Source: Acinetobacter baylyi DSM 14961 = CIP 107474 (GTDB lineage Bacteria; Pseudomonadota; Gammaproteobacteria; Pseudomonadales; Moraxellaceae). Taken from it: a DNA stretch of 64,000 bases. Positions 47,004-56,738 of the stretch are shown here, one piece after another. The notes below the pieces were generated by a model. It did no database searches and was not told the DNA's origin. It saw only the letters and a list, made by a program, of their open reading frames with translations. Position numbers and translations under genes: made by a program. The stretch lies in the NCBI RefSeq assembly GCF_000368685.1, contig NZ_KB849628.1, forward strand, positions 1-64,000, written 5' to 3'. How positions within the stretch are numbered: position 1 is the first letter of the stretch; the number at the start of each line of letters is the position of its first letter.

Positions 47004-47657
47004 ATGAGTTATCACAAACTGACCCGTGACCAGATCGCCCAGCGCGTTGCCCAAGACATTCCGGAAGGCTCCTATGTCAATCTTGGCATTGGCCTGCCGA
47101 CCAAGATTGCCAGCTATCTGCCTGCCGACAAAGACGTATTTCTACATTCAGAAAACGGACTGCTGGCCTTTGGCCCACCACCAGCGGCCGGCGAAGAAGA
47201 TCCGGAACTGATCAACGCAGGCAAAGAATACGTAACCATGCTCGAAGGCGGTTGCTTCTTTCACCATGGCGACTCCTTCGCCATGATGCGCGGTGGACAT
47301 CTGGATATCTGCGTATTAGGCGCATTCCAGATCGCCGCCAATGGAGACCTGGCCAACTGGCACACCGGTGCACCGGATGCCATACCGTCGGTCGGTGGAG
47401 CCATGGATCTTGCGGTTGGGGCAAAAAAAGTCTTTGTAACCACCGATCATGTCACCAAAAAAGGTGAGCCGAAGATTGTAGCTGAACTCACGTACCCAGC
47501 CACGGGCCAGAAATGTGTCGACCGGATCTACACCGACCTGTGCATCATCGATGTGGTGCCAGAAGGACTGAAAGTGATCGAGAAAGTCGAAGGCTTAAGC
47601 TTTGAAGAACTACAACGCCTGACCGGTGCAACACTGATCGATGCGACACAAGGCTAA
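47004..47657 (+). CDS. pcaJ: 3-oxoadipate CoA-transferase subunit B
   Basis: 217 residues from the ATG at 47004 with AAGGAG 8 nt before it; an open extension into pcaI is discounted. Catalytic E50 in HSENG, GGCFFHHGDSF near 90. Forms the heteromeric transferase with PcaI. It shows the same G+C-rich codon use as pcaI and pcaF. Paralogue of dcaJ; the second stretch of near identity with a cat-operon copy expected elsewhere in an Acinetobacter genome cannot be seen here. Confidence 0.95.
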   Translation: MSYHKLTRDQIAQRVAQDIPEGSYVNLGIGLPTKIASYLPADKDVFLHSENGLLAFGPPPAAGEEDPELINAGKEYVTMLEGGCFFHHGDSFAMMRGGHLDICVLGAFQIAANGDLANWHTGAPDAIPSVGGAMDLAVGAKKVFVTTDHVTKKGEPKIVAELTYPATGQKCVDRIYTDLCIIDVVPEGLKVIEKVEGLSFEELQRLTGATLIDATQG

Positions 47658-47669
47658 GGATAACCGAAT

Positions 47670-48875
47670 ATGAAACATGCATACATCGTCGATGCGATCC
47701 GTACCCCATTTGGCCGCTATGCAGGCGGATTGGCAGCAGTACGTGCGGATGATCTCGGCGCAATCCCGATTGCTGCCCTGATCGAACGCAACCCAAGCGT
47801 GAACTGGGCACAGGTCGATGACGTGATCTACGGCTGTGCCAATCAGGCAGGAGAAGACAACCGTAACGTTGGCCGTATGTCGGCACTGCTGGCAGGTCTA
47901 CCGGTCGAAGTGCCGGCAACGACGGTCAACCGCCTGTGTGGCTCATCTCTGGATGCAATCGCCATGGCAGCACGTGCGATCAAAGCAGGCGAAGCCCATC
48001 TGATCATTGCAGGGGGTGTCGAAAGCATGAGCCGCGCACCGTATGTGATGGGGAAATCAGAAGGGGCGTTTGGACGCACCCAGAAGATAGAAGACACCAC
48101 CATGGGCTGGCGCTTCATCAATCCGAAGCTTAAAGCCATGTATGGTGTGGATACCATGCCGCAAACCGCAGAAAATGTGGCCGAGCAGTTTGGCATCCAG
48201 CGTGAAGACCAAGACCAGTTTGCCTACACCAGCCAGCAACGCACCGCGGCGGCACAGGCCAAAGGCTACTTTGCAAAAGAAATCGTGCCTGTCACGATTC
48301 CACAGCGCAAAGGAGAGCCGGTGGTGATCGACACCGATGAGCATCCACGTGCCTCAACCACACTAGAGGGACTGGCCAAGCTAAAAGGCGTGGTCAAGCC
48401 AGAAGGCAGCGTGACAGCGGGCAATGCGTCAGGCATCAACGACGGTGCAGCGGCAGTTCTGATTGCATCAGACGAAGCGGTTGCACAATACCAGCTCAAA
48501 GCACGTGCCAAGATCATTGCCTCCACCACGGTAGGCATCGAGCCACGCATCATGGGCTTTGCACCGGCACCAGCGATCAAAAAGCTACTCAAGCAGGCCA
48601 ATCTGACGCTTGATCAGATGGATGTGATTGAGCTGAACGAAGCCTTTGCTGCACAGGCACTGGCCTGTACCCGAGACTTAGGTCTGGCGGATGACGATGC
48701 ACGGGTGAATCCGAATGGGGGTGCGATTGCACTGGGCCATCCATTGGGTGCATCTGGTGCACGTTTAGTGACGACGGCTTTAAACCAGCTTGAACAGTCG
48801 GGCGGTAAGTATGCGCTGTGTTCGATGTGTATCGGCGTGGGTCAGGGGATTGCGCTCATTATTGAGCGGGTTTGA
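47670..48875 (+). CDS. pcaF: 3-oxoadipyl-CoA thiolase
   Basis: Splits 3-oxoadipyl-CoA into succinyl-CoA and acetyl-CoA, the final step of the pathway. 401 residues; nucleophile C90 in [24 protein letters not shown], second cysteine in MCIGVGQG. It starts 12 bp after pcaJ. Codon use is G+C-rich over most of its length but shifts to the AT-rich style after about 48720, that is within the gene's last 150 bases, just before pcaB. Confidence 0.95.
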   Translation: MKHAYIVDAIRTPFGRYAGGLAAVRADDLGAIPIAALIERNPSVNWAQVDDVIYGCANQAGEDNRNVGRMSALLAGLPVEVPATTVNRLCGSSLDAIAMAARAIKAGEAHLIIAGGVESMSRAPYVMGKSEGAFGRTQKIEDTTMGWRFINPKLKAMYGVDTMPQTAENVAEQFGIQREDQDQFAYTSQQRTAAAQAKGYFAKEIVPVTIPQRKGEPVVIDTDEHPRASTTLEGLAKLKGVVKPEGSVTAGNASGINDGAAAVLIASDEAVAQYQLKARAKIIASTTVGIEPRIMGFAPAPAIKKLLKQANLTLDQMDVIELNEAFAAQALACTRDLGLADDDARVNPNGGAIALGHPLGASGARLVTTALNQLEQSGGKYALCSMCIGVGQGIALIIERV

Positions 48876-48886
48876 GGGGCGTCATC

Positions 48887-50242
48887 ATGAGCCAGTTATA
48901 TGCCAGCTTGTTTTACCAAAGAGATGTGACTGAAATCTTCAGTGATCGCGCTTTAGTGTCATATATGGTTGAAGCTGAAGTTGCACTGGCGCAAGCACAG
49001 GCACAGGTTGGGGTAATTCCTCAATCTGCTGCAACTGTGATCGAACGTGCCGCAAAAACAGCAATCGATAAAATCGACTTTGATGCTTTGGCGACTGCAA
49101 CAGGTCTGGCAGGGAATATTGCCATTCCATTTGTGAAGCAGCTTACTGCTATTGTAAAAGATGCTGATGAAGATGCTGCGCGTTATGTGCATTGGGGTGC
49201 AACCAGCCAGGATATTTTAGATACTGCATGTATTTTACAATGTCGTGATGCGCTGGCCATTGTACAAAACCAAGTGCAGCAATGTTACGAGACCGCGTTA
49301 TCTCAAGCACAAACTTATCGCCATCAAGTCATGATGGGGCGTACATGGTTGCAACAAGCTTTGCCGATTACTTTAGGGCATAAGCTTGCACGTTGGGCAT
49401 CTGCTTTTAAGCGTGATTTAGATCGTATTAATGCCATCAAAGCACGTGTATTGGTGGCTCAGCTTGGGGGTGCTGTAGGTTCTTTGGCATCATTACAAGA
49501 TCAAGGCTCAATTGTTGTTGAGGCTTATGCAAAGCAATTAAAACTTGGTCAGACAGCATGTACATGGCATGGCGAGCGTGATCGTATTGTAGAGATTGCA
49601 AGTGTTTTAGGCATCATTACAGGTAACGTTGGCAAAATGGCACGTGACTGGTCACTTATGATGCAAACCGAAATTGCAGAAGTATTTGAGCCAACTGCCA
49701 AAGGTCGTGGTGGTTCATCAACCATGCCGCATAAACGTAACCCTGTGGCTGCTGCATCTGTGCTTGCAGCTGCGAATCGTGTGCCAGCTCTTATGTCGAG
49801 CATTTATCAAAGTATGGTGCAAGAGCATGAGCGTAGTTTAGGCGCTTGGCATGCAGAATGGCTATCGCTTCCAGAAATTTTTCAGCTTACGGCTGGTGCT
49901 TTAGAACGCACTTTAGACGTGCTCAAAGGCATGGAAGTGAATGCTGAAAATATGCATCAAAACATTGAATGTACCCATGGTCTGATTATGGCAGAAGCAG
50001 TCATGATGGCATTAGCACCTCATATGGGGAGACTGAATGCGCATCATGTGGTTGAGGCTGCATGTAAAACTGCGGTAGCAGAGCAAAAGCATTTAAAAGA
50101 TATCATTTCTCAAGTGGATGAAGTGAAACAGTATTTTAATCCTTCACAGCTTGATGAGATTTTTAAACCTGAATCATATCTGGGCAATATTCAAGACCAG
50201 ATTGATGCAGTATTGCAGGAAGCAAAAGGAGAGGCAAAGTGA
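48887..50242 (+). CDS. pcaB: 3-carboxy-cis,cis-muconate cycloisomerase
   Basis: Makes gamma-carboxymuconolactone. 451 residues of the fumarase/aspartase superfamily; signature GGSSTMPHKRNP near 275-286 with the flexible catalytic loop, and HWGATSQDILDTA near 100. Start at ATG 48887 (MSQLYASLF); the open frame extends upstream to a TTG within pcaF, which is not used. The stop overlaps the pcaD start (GTGA). Confidence 0.96.
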   Translation: MSQLYASLFYQRDVTEIFSDRALVSYMVEAEVALAQAQAQVGVIPQSAATVIERAAKTAIDKIDFDALATATGLAGNIAIPFVKQLTAIVKDADEDAARYVHWGATSQDILDTACILQCRDALAIVQNQVQQCYETALSQAQTYRHQVMMGRTWLQQALPITLGHKLARWASAFKRDLDRINAIKARVLVAQLGGAVGSLASLQDQGSIVVEAYAKQLKLGQTACTWHGERDRIVEIASVLGIITGNVGKMARDWSLMMQTEIAEVFEPTAKGRGGSSTMPHKRNPVAAASVLAAANRVPALMSSIYQSMVQEHERSLGAWHAEWLSLPEIFQLTAGALERTLDVLKGMEVNAENMHQNIECTHGLIMAEAVMMALAPHMGRLNAHHVVEAACKTAVAEQKHLKDIISQVDEVKQYFNPSQLDEIFKPESYLGNIQDQIDAVLQEAKGEAK

Positions 50243-51039
50243 GCGAAATTCACAGCATCATGATTACCAATCGTCAAGGCAAGACATTATCTGTACAGAT
50301 CAATGGCCCTGAAAATGCGCCTGCAATCGTATTTTCAAACTCATTAGGTACAGATCATGGCATGTGGCAACCACAAGTTGCTGCATTAAAAAGCCAGTAT
50401 CGAGTTGTCACCTATGACACACGAGGTCATGGTCAAAGCGATGTGATTGAAAATACAACTTTACAAAATTTAGGTGAAGATGTCCTCGATATCTTGGACG
50501 CACTTAATATTGAAAAGGCACATTTTTGTGGAATTTCAATGGGGGGTCTGACTGCGCTTTGGTTGGGTATTTATCAGGCAGCACGTTTTTATAGCATTAC
50601 TGTCGCTAACTCAGCAGCTAAAATCTGGACTGAAGATGGATGGAATGCACGTGCAGAGGCAGTTGAAGCGAATGGCTTAGCCGATTTGGTTGCATCGACT
50701 CATACACGTTGGTTTAGTGACAAATTTGATTATAAAAATGATAATTTGGCGCAAAAAACCATTCAAAGTCTGGCAGATACGCCTGCTCAAGGCTATGCCA
50801 ATGCTTGCCGTGCTTTGGCTAAAGCGGATGTACGTGAAAAATTGGCATCAATCTCAATTCCGACATTGATTATCGCGGGTAGTGCTGATCCAGTGACGAC
50901 GATAACTGATGGTGAATTTATGCAACAGCATATTCAATGCAATCAGTTTGAAGTCATTGATGCATCGCATCTTTCAAATATTGAACAACCTGAAAAATTT
51001 ATTCAAATTTTCAGTGGATTTGTTAAATCTATTCAATAG
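50239..51039 (+). CDS. pcaD: 3-oxoadipate enol-lactone hydrolase
   Basis: Opens beta-ketoadipate enol-lactone to beta-ketoadipate. 266-residue alpha/beta hydrolase: oxyanion FSNSLGTDHGMW, nucleophile S100 in GISMGG, Asp in AGSADPVTT, His in DASHLSNIEQP. GTG start overlapping pcaB by 4 nt, with AAGGAGAGG upstream. Standard member of the pca operon. Confidence 0.96.
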   Translation: MSEIHSIMITNRQGKTLSVQINGPENAPAIVFSNSLGTDHGMWQPQVAALKSQYRVVTYDTRGHGQSDVIENTTLQNLGEDVLDILDALNIEKAHFCGISMGGLTALWLGIYQAARFYSITVANSAAKIWTEDGWNARAEAVEANGLADLVASTHTRWFSDKFDYKNDNLAQKTIQSLADTPAQGYANACRALAKADVREKLASISIPTLIIAGSADPVTTITDGEFMQQHIQCNQFEVIDASHLSNIEQPEKFIQIFSGFVKSIQ

Positions 51040-51061
51040 CTTAGAGATTTAAAAGGACTTT

Positions 51062-52435
51062 ATGCCTAAGGAGGCAAATATGGCGTCTCAGGATTACGCT
51101 ACTCAAAGATCAAGTTTAGATGCACAGGCATTAATTAATGATGCTCCATTGAGTCGATATCAATGGCTCATTGCGATTGTTTGTTTTCTCATTGTTTTTG
51201 TTGATGGTATTGATACTGCTGCAATGGGATTTATCGCGCCAGCATTGGCACAGGATTGGGGTGTAGATCGCTCTCAACTTGGTCCAGTGATGAGTGCAGC
51301 ACTCGGCGGTATGATTATTGGTGCATTGGTTTCAGGGCCAACAGCAGACCGTTTCGGACGTAAAATCGTTTTATCTATGTCCATGCTCGTTTTTGGTGGT
51401 TTTACACTGGCATGTGCTTATTCTACAAATTTAGATAGTTTGGTCATTTTCCGATTTCTAACAGGTATCGGATTGGGCGCAGCCATGCCAAATGCGACGA
51501 CATTATTTTCTGAATATTGTCCAGCACGTATTCGTTCACTACTCGTGACGTGTATGTTTTGTGGTTATAACTTGGGTATGGCTATTGGTGGTTTTATCAG
51601 TAGCTGGCTTATTCCAGCTTTTGGTTGGCACAGTCTGTTTCTTTTAGGCGGTTGGGCACCATTAATCTTGATGCTATTGGTCATTTTCTTCCTTCCAGAA
51701 TCGTATCGTTTCTTGATCGTAAAAGGAAAAAATACCAAAAAAGTTCGTCAAATTTTATCGCGTATTGCACCACAAAAAGTTCAAGGCGTGACCGAGTTTC
51801 ATGTTCCAGAAGAAAAAGTTGAAGCAGGAACCAAGAAAGGTGTATTTGGCATGCTGTTTTCAGCGAAATACGTCAAAGGTACGGTTTTGCTTTGGGTCAC
51901 CTATTTTATGGGATTGGTCATGATTTATCTGTTGACCAGTTGGTTGCCAACTTTGATGCGTGAAACAGGTGCATCTTTAGAGCGTGCAGCATTCTTGGGT
52001 GGTTTATTCCAGTTCGGTGGTGTGCTTAGTGCGTTATTTATCGGTTGGGCAATGGATCGTTTCAATCCAAACCGAATTATTGCTGGCTTTTACTTGGCAG
52101 CAGGTATCTTTGCGGTGATTGTGGGACAAAGCTTATCAAACCCAACGTTACTTGCTCTGTTTATTTTATGTGCAGGTATTGCCGTCAATGGTGCTCAATC
52201 TTCAATGCCAGTATTGAGTGCGCGTTTCTATCCAACGCAATGTCGTGCAACAGGTGTGGCATGGATGTCTGGAATTGGCCGTTTTGGTGCCGTATTTGGT
52301 GCATGGATTGGTGCAGTTTTATTAGGAAATAACTGGTCATTTACCATGATCCTGAGCATGTTGATTATTCCTGCTGCTGCCGCTGCAATTGCAATTTTTG
52401 TTAAATCCCTTGTTGCACATACAGATGCAACTTGA
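51062..52435 (+). CDS. pcaK: 4-hydroxybenzoate/protocatechuate transporter
   Basis: Inner-membrane MFS symporter of the AAHS family. 457 residues, 12 helices; DGIDTAAMGF in helix 1, loop ADRFGRK, and STPVLSARFYPT-like region late. Two starts: ATG 51062 after AAAGGA, and ATG 51080 directly behind a near-perfect ribosome binding site TAAGGAGG, so the shorter 451-residue form may be the main product. The longer one is given because it agrees with the length I recall for A. baylyi PcaK. Confidence 0.93.
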   Translation: MPKEANMASQDYATQRSSLDAQALINDAPLSRYQWLIAIVCFLIVFVDGIDTAAMGFIAPALAQDWGVDRSQLGPVMSAALGGMIIGALVSGPTADRFGRKIVLSMSMLVFGGFTLACAYSTNLDSLVIFRFLTGIGLGAAMPNATTLFSEYCPARIRSLLVTCMFCGYNLGMAIGGFISSWLIPAFGWHSLFLLGGWAPLILMLLVIFFLPESYRFLIVKGKNTKKVRQILSRIAPQKVQGVTEFHVPEEKVEAGTKKGVFGMLFSAKYVKGTVLLWVTYFMGLVMIYLLTSWLPTLMRETGASLERAAFLGGLFQFGGVLSALFIGWAMDRFNPNRIIAGFYLAAGIFAVIVGQSLSNPTLLALFILCAGIAVNGAQSSMPVLSARFYPTQCRATGVAWMSGIGRFGAVFGAWIGAVLLGNNWSFTMILSMLIIPAAAAAIAIFVKSLVAHTDAT

Positions 52436-52450
52436 TGTGAGGTTTCTCTT

Positions 52451-52855
52451 ATGAATGATGAACAACGTTATAAACAAGGGCTGGAAGTCCGTACAGAAGT
52501 TCTGGGTGAAAAGCATGTTAACCGTTCACTTGAGAACCTAAACGACTTCAATCAGGATTTTCAAAACTTTATTAGCCGTTTTGCATGGGGAGAGGTTTGG
52601 TCTCGTCCTGGACTTCCTCGTCATACGCGTAGTTTGGTCACAATTGCAGTGTTGTTGGCGCTTGGGCGTGAAGATGAGCTGCGTATGCATTTACGTGCCT
52701 GTTTCAACAATGGTGTGACCAAAGATGAATTAAAAGAGTTGATTCTACATTGTTCACTTTATGCAGGCTTACCCGCTTCAAATGCTGCGATGCATATGGC
52801 AGAAGAGGTCTTTAAGGACTTGGGAATTGCACCTGAAAAAGTAAACAAGGATTAA
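52451..52855 (+). CDS. pcaC: 4-carboxymuconolactone decarboxylase
   Basis: Decarboxylates gamma-carboxymuconolactone to the enol-lactone. 134 residues of the CMD/AhpD-like helical fold: FAWGEVWSRPGLPRHTRSLVTIAVLLALGREDEL and the later HCSLYAGLPAS.AAMHMA with the conserved His. It is the single-domain form, not fused to pcaD as in some other bacteria. Lies 15 bp after pcaK. Confidence 0.96.
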   Translation: MNDEQRYKQGLEVRTEVLGEKHVNRSLENLNDFNQDFQNFISRFAWGEVWSRPGLPRHTRSLVTIAVLLALGREDELRMHLRACFNNGVTKDELKELILHCSLYAGLPASNAAMHMAEEVFKDLGIAPEKVNKD

Positions 52856-52873
52856 TGGATTTAGAGGGAGTAG

Positions 52874-53602
<729 letters not shown>

Positions 53603-53619
53603 TGGATGGAGTAAAAAAC

Positions 53620-54249
53620 ATGAATGGTTGGAATTTTCAGGAACTCAAAGAAACCCCATCTCAAACAGGTGGTCCATATGTCCATATTGGTCTTTTGCCA
53701 AAACAAGCCAATATCGAAGTATTTGAACACAATTTGGATAACAACCTTGTACAGGACAATACGCAAGGTCAACGCATCCGATTAGAAGGTCAAGTGTTTG
53801 ATGGGCTTGGTTTACCTCTACGTGACGTACTGATTGAAATCTGGCAAGCAGATACCAATGGCGTTTACCCAAGTCAAGCTGATACTCAAGGTAAACAAGT
53901 CGATCCGAACTTTTTGGGTTGGGGCCGTACAGGTGCAGATTTTGGTACAGGCTTCTGGAGTTTTAATACCATTAAGCCAGGTGCTGTTCCAGGCCGTAAA
54001 GGTTCAACTCAAGCACCACATATTTCACTGATTATTTTTGCGCGTGGTATCAACATTGGTCTTCACACTCGTGTCTATTTTGATGACGAAGCAGAAGCAA
54101 ATGCAAAAGATCCTGTTTTAAACAGTATCGAGTGGGCGACACGTCGTCAAACACTGGTTGCCAAACGTGAAGAGCGTGATGGTGAAGTGGTTTATCGTTT
54201 TGATATTCGTATTCAAGGTGAAAACGAAACGGTATTTTTCGATATCTAA
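53620..54249 (+). CDS. pcaG: Protocatechuate 3,4-dioxygenase alpha subunit
   Basis: 209 residues from the ATG at 53620, served by GGAG; six extra upstream codons are in frame but unlikely. Same fold as PcaH but without the iron tyrosines, as normal for the alpha subunit: TPSQTGGPYVHIGLLP at the start, LIEIWQADTNGVYPSQ, and APHISLIIFARGINIGLHTRVYF-like region (given in part) near 135-155. Pairs with PcaH to form the dioxygenase. Confidence 0.96.
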   Translation: MNGWNFQELKETPSQTGGPYVHIGLLPKQANIEVFEHNLDNNLVQDNTQGQRIRLEGQVFDGLGLPLRDVLIEIWQADTNGVYPSQADTQGKQVDPNFLGWGRTGADFGTGFWSFNTIKPGAVPGRKGSTQAPHISLIIFARGINIGLHTRVYFDDEAEANAKDPVLNSIEWATRRQTLVAKREERDGEVVYRFDIRIQGENETVFFDI

Positions 54250-54318
54250 ATTTTTGACTATGGAACGGGCCGTATATCTTTCGGTATACAGCCTCCATAA
54301 TTTTACAAGGAAACGTAA

Positions 54319-55191
54319 ATGTTCAATACAAACAAACTGGTTAAACAACTTTGTCTAAGTGGTGCGTTGTTGATGTCATTGCCTATATTGTCAACGACCT
54401 ATGCGGCTGAAAATACTGTACCAGCATCTAAATCAACTTATGTTGTAAAAAATTTAAACATTGGTGATTTACCTGTTAAAACCCTCGTGCCAATCACTGC
54501 TAAAACAAGAGAGCAAGCTTTGGCACAGGCAAAAGTAATCGCGGAAAATAAAGATGCAGATATTGCCGAATTTCGTATCGATTTACTTGAGTTTGCCAGC
54601 GATACCAAAAAAGTCATTGCTTTAGGACAAGAACTTAATCAGATTTTAAAAGATAAACCGTTACTTGCAACAATTCGTACGTCTAACGAAGGTGGAAAGT
54701 TGAAAGTAACAGATCAAGAATATGAAAAAATCTACAGTGAATATCTTAAAAAACCGTTCATGCAATTGCTAGATATTGAAATGTTTCGTGATCAGGCTGC
54801 AGTTGCCAAATTGACCAAACTTGCGCACCAGAAAAAAGTATTGGTTGTCATGTCAAACCATGATTTTGATAAAACACCAAGTGAGCAGGAAATTGTAAGC
54901 CGTCTATTGAAGCAAGATCAAATGGGTGCAGATATTCTAAAAATTGCAGTCATGCCAAAATCTAAACAAGATGTATTTACATTGATGAATGCGACATTAA
55001 AAGTCAGTGAGCAAAGTACAAAGCCACTACTTACCATGTCAATGGGGCGTTTAGGTACGATTTCGCGTATTGCAACTGCAAATATGGGCGGTAGCTTAAG
55101 CTTCGGTATGATTGGGGAGGCTTCTGCACCAGGTCAAATTGATGTTACTGCACTTAAACAATTCCTTAAAACAGTTCAACCTACACCTTAA
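54319..55191 (+). CDS. quiB: Periplasmic 3-dehydroquinate dehydratase (type I)
   Basis: Dehydrates 3-dehydroquinate to 3-dehydroshikimate for catabolism. 290 residues: signal peptide ending near TYAAEN (residue 30), then a type I (Schiff-base) dehydratase domain with H181 in SNHDFDKTP and K208 in ADILKIAVMPK. An exported type I enzyme is unusual, since biosynthetic AroD is cytoplasmic, and fits a periplasmic quinate route with QuiA and QuiC. Lies 69 bp after pcaG in the same operon. Confidence 0.93.
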   Translation: MFNTNKLVKQLCLSGALLMSLPILSTTYAAENTVPASKSTYVVKNLNIGDLPVKTLVPITAKTREQALAQAKVIAENKDADIAEFRIDLLEFASDTKKVIALGQELNQILKDKPLLATIRTSNEGGKLKVTDQEYEKIYSEYLKKPFMQLLDIEMFRDQAAVAKLTKLAHQKKVLVVMSNHDFDKTPSEQEIVSRLLKQDQMGADILKIAVMPKSKQDVFTLMNATLKVSEQSTKPLLTMSMGRLGTISRIATANMGGSLSFGMIGEASAPGQIDVTALKQFLKTVQPTP

Positions 55192-55210
55192 ATAAGACAG
55201 GGAACATGTC

Positions 55211-56671
55211 ATGAAATTAACTTCTTTACGCGTATCTTTATTGGCGCTGGGCTTGGTAACATCAGGTTTTGCTGCGGCAGAAACTTATACTGTAGATCGT
55301 TATCAGGATGATAGTGAAAAAGGCTCTTTGCGTTGGGCAATTGAACAATCTAATGCAAATAGCGCACAAGAGAATCAGATTCTGATTCAGGCTGTTGGTA
55401 AGGCACCTTATGTGATCAAGGTGGATAAACCGTTACCACCGATTAAATCATCTGTAAAAATTATTGGTACAGAATGGGATAAAACGGGCGAATTTATTGC
55501 GATTGATGGTTCAAACTATATCAAGGGCGAAGGCGAAAAAGCATGTCCAGGTGCAAATCCAGGACAATATGGTACCAATGTTCGTACCATGACTTTACCA
55601 GGTTTGGTTCTACAAGATGTCAATGGTGTGACCCTGAAAGGTCTTGATGTTCATCGCTTCTGTATTGGTGTACTGGTAAATCGTTCAAGCAATAATTTGA
55701 TTCAGCATAACCGTATTTCAAATAATTACGGTGGCGCTGGTGTCATGATCACGGGTGATGATGGTAAAGGTAACCCAACGTCTACCACCACCAATAACAA
55801 CAAAGTATTGGATAATGTGTTTATTGACAATGGCGATGGTCTTGAACTGACGCGTGGAGCAGCATTCAACCTGATTGCTAACAATCTGTTTACATCGACC
55901 AAAGCCAATCCAGAGCCGTCTCAAGGCATTGAAATTCTTTGGGGGAATGACAATGCAGTGGTGGGTAACAAATTTGAAAACTATTCAGATGGTCTACAAA
56001 TCAACTGGGGTAAACGTAATTACATCGCTTATAACGAATTGACCAATAACTCTTTGGGTTTCAATCTTACAGGTGATGGAAACATCTTCGATAGTAACAA
56101 AGTGCATGGCAATCGTATTGGTATCGCAATTCGTTCTGAAAAAGATGCAAATGCACGTATCACACTTACCAAAAATCAGATTTGGGATAATGGTAAAGAT
56201 ATCAAACGCTGTGAGGCTGGTGGTTCATGTGTTCCAAACCAACGTTTAGGTGCAATTGTATTTGGTGTTCCTGCGCTTGAGCATGAAGGTTTTGTAGGCT
56301 CTCGTGGTGGCGGTGTAGTCATTGAACCTGCAAAATTACAAAAAACATGTACACAGCCAAATCAACAAAACTGTAATGCCATTCCGAACCAAGGTATTCA
56401 GGCACCTAAACTGACTGTCAGTAAAAAACAACTTACAGTTGAAGTTAAAGGAACACCAAACCAGCGTTACAACGTAGAATTTTTTGGAAATCGTAATGCA
56501 TCTTCTTCCGAAGCTGAGCAATATTTAGGTTCAATTGTTGTAGTGACAGATCATCAAGGTCTTGCAAAAGCAAACTGGGCACCAAAAGTCAGCATGCCAT
56601 CTGTTACTGCGAATGTAACTGATCACTTGGGCGCCACTTCAGAGTTAAGTTCTGCAGTGAAAATGAGATAA
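55211..56671 (+). CDS. quiC: Periplasmic 3-dehydroshikimate dehydratase
   Basis: Converts 3-dehydroshikimate to protocatechuate. 486 residues: signal peptide (LLALGLVTSGFAAAE), then a right-handed parallel beta-helix with repeated asparagine ladders (LIQHNRISNNYGGAG, GNDNAVVGNKFENYSDG), and a C-terminal Ig-like tail. This is the Acinetobacter QuiC fold, unrelated to the xylose-isomerase-type AroZ/QsuB enzymes. Ribosome binding site AGGGAAC 8 nt upstream. The product enters the cell through PcaK or diffusion. Confidence 0.93.
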   Translation: MKLTSLRVSLLALGLVTSGFAAAETYTVDRYQDDSEKGSLRWAIEQSNANSAQENQILIQAVGKAPYVIKVDKPLPPIKSSVKIIGTEWDKTGEFIAIDGSNYIKGEGEKACPGANPGQYGTNVRTMTLPGLVLQDVNGVTLKGLDVHRFCIGVLVNRSSNNLIQHNRISNNYGGAGVMITGDDGKGNPTSTTTNNNKVLDNVFIDNGDGLELTRGAAFNLIANNLFTSTKANPEPSQGIEILWGNDNAVVGNKFENYSDGLQINWGKRNYIAYNELTNNSLGFNLTGDGNIFDSNKVHGNRIGIAIRSEKDANARITLTKNQIWDNGKDIKRCEAGGSCVPNQRLGAIVFGVPALEHEGFVGSRGGGVVIEPAKLQKTCTQPNQQNCNAIPNQGIQAPKLTVSKKQLTVEVKGTPNQRYNVEFFGNRNASSSEAEQYLGSIVVVTDHQGLAKANWAPKVSMPSVTANVTDHLGATSELSSAVKMR

Positions 56672-56679
56672 TAAAAATA

Positions 56680-56721
56680 TTCACCAGGATGTTTGCAATT
56701 TTATCAATACATTCTGGTGAA
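56680..56721 (+). repeat. Intercistronic stem-loop quiC-quiX
   Basis: TTCACCAGGATGT pairs with ACATTCTGGTGAA over 13 bp with one G-T wobble. No T tract follows, so it is more likely a stabilising or attenuating structure that sets the level of quiX and quiA than a full terminator. Confidence 0.5.
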
Positions 56722-56738
56722 ACAATAAGGAATACGAT

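Noticed and set aside
47212..49192. Many long minus-strand frames opposite pcaJ, pcaF and pcaB
   Set aside because: They mirror the G+C-rich and codon-biased pca genes, lack ribosome binding sites and read as low-complexity shadows.
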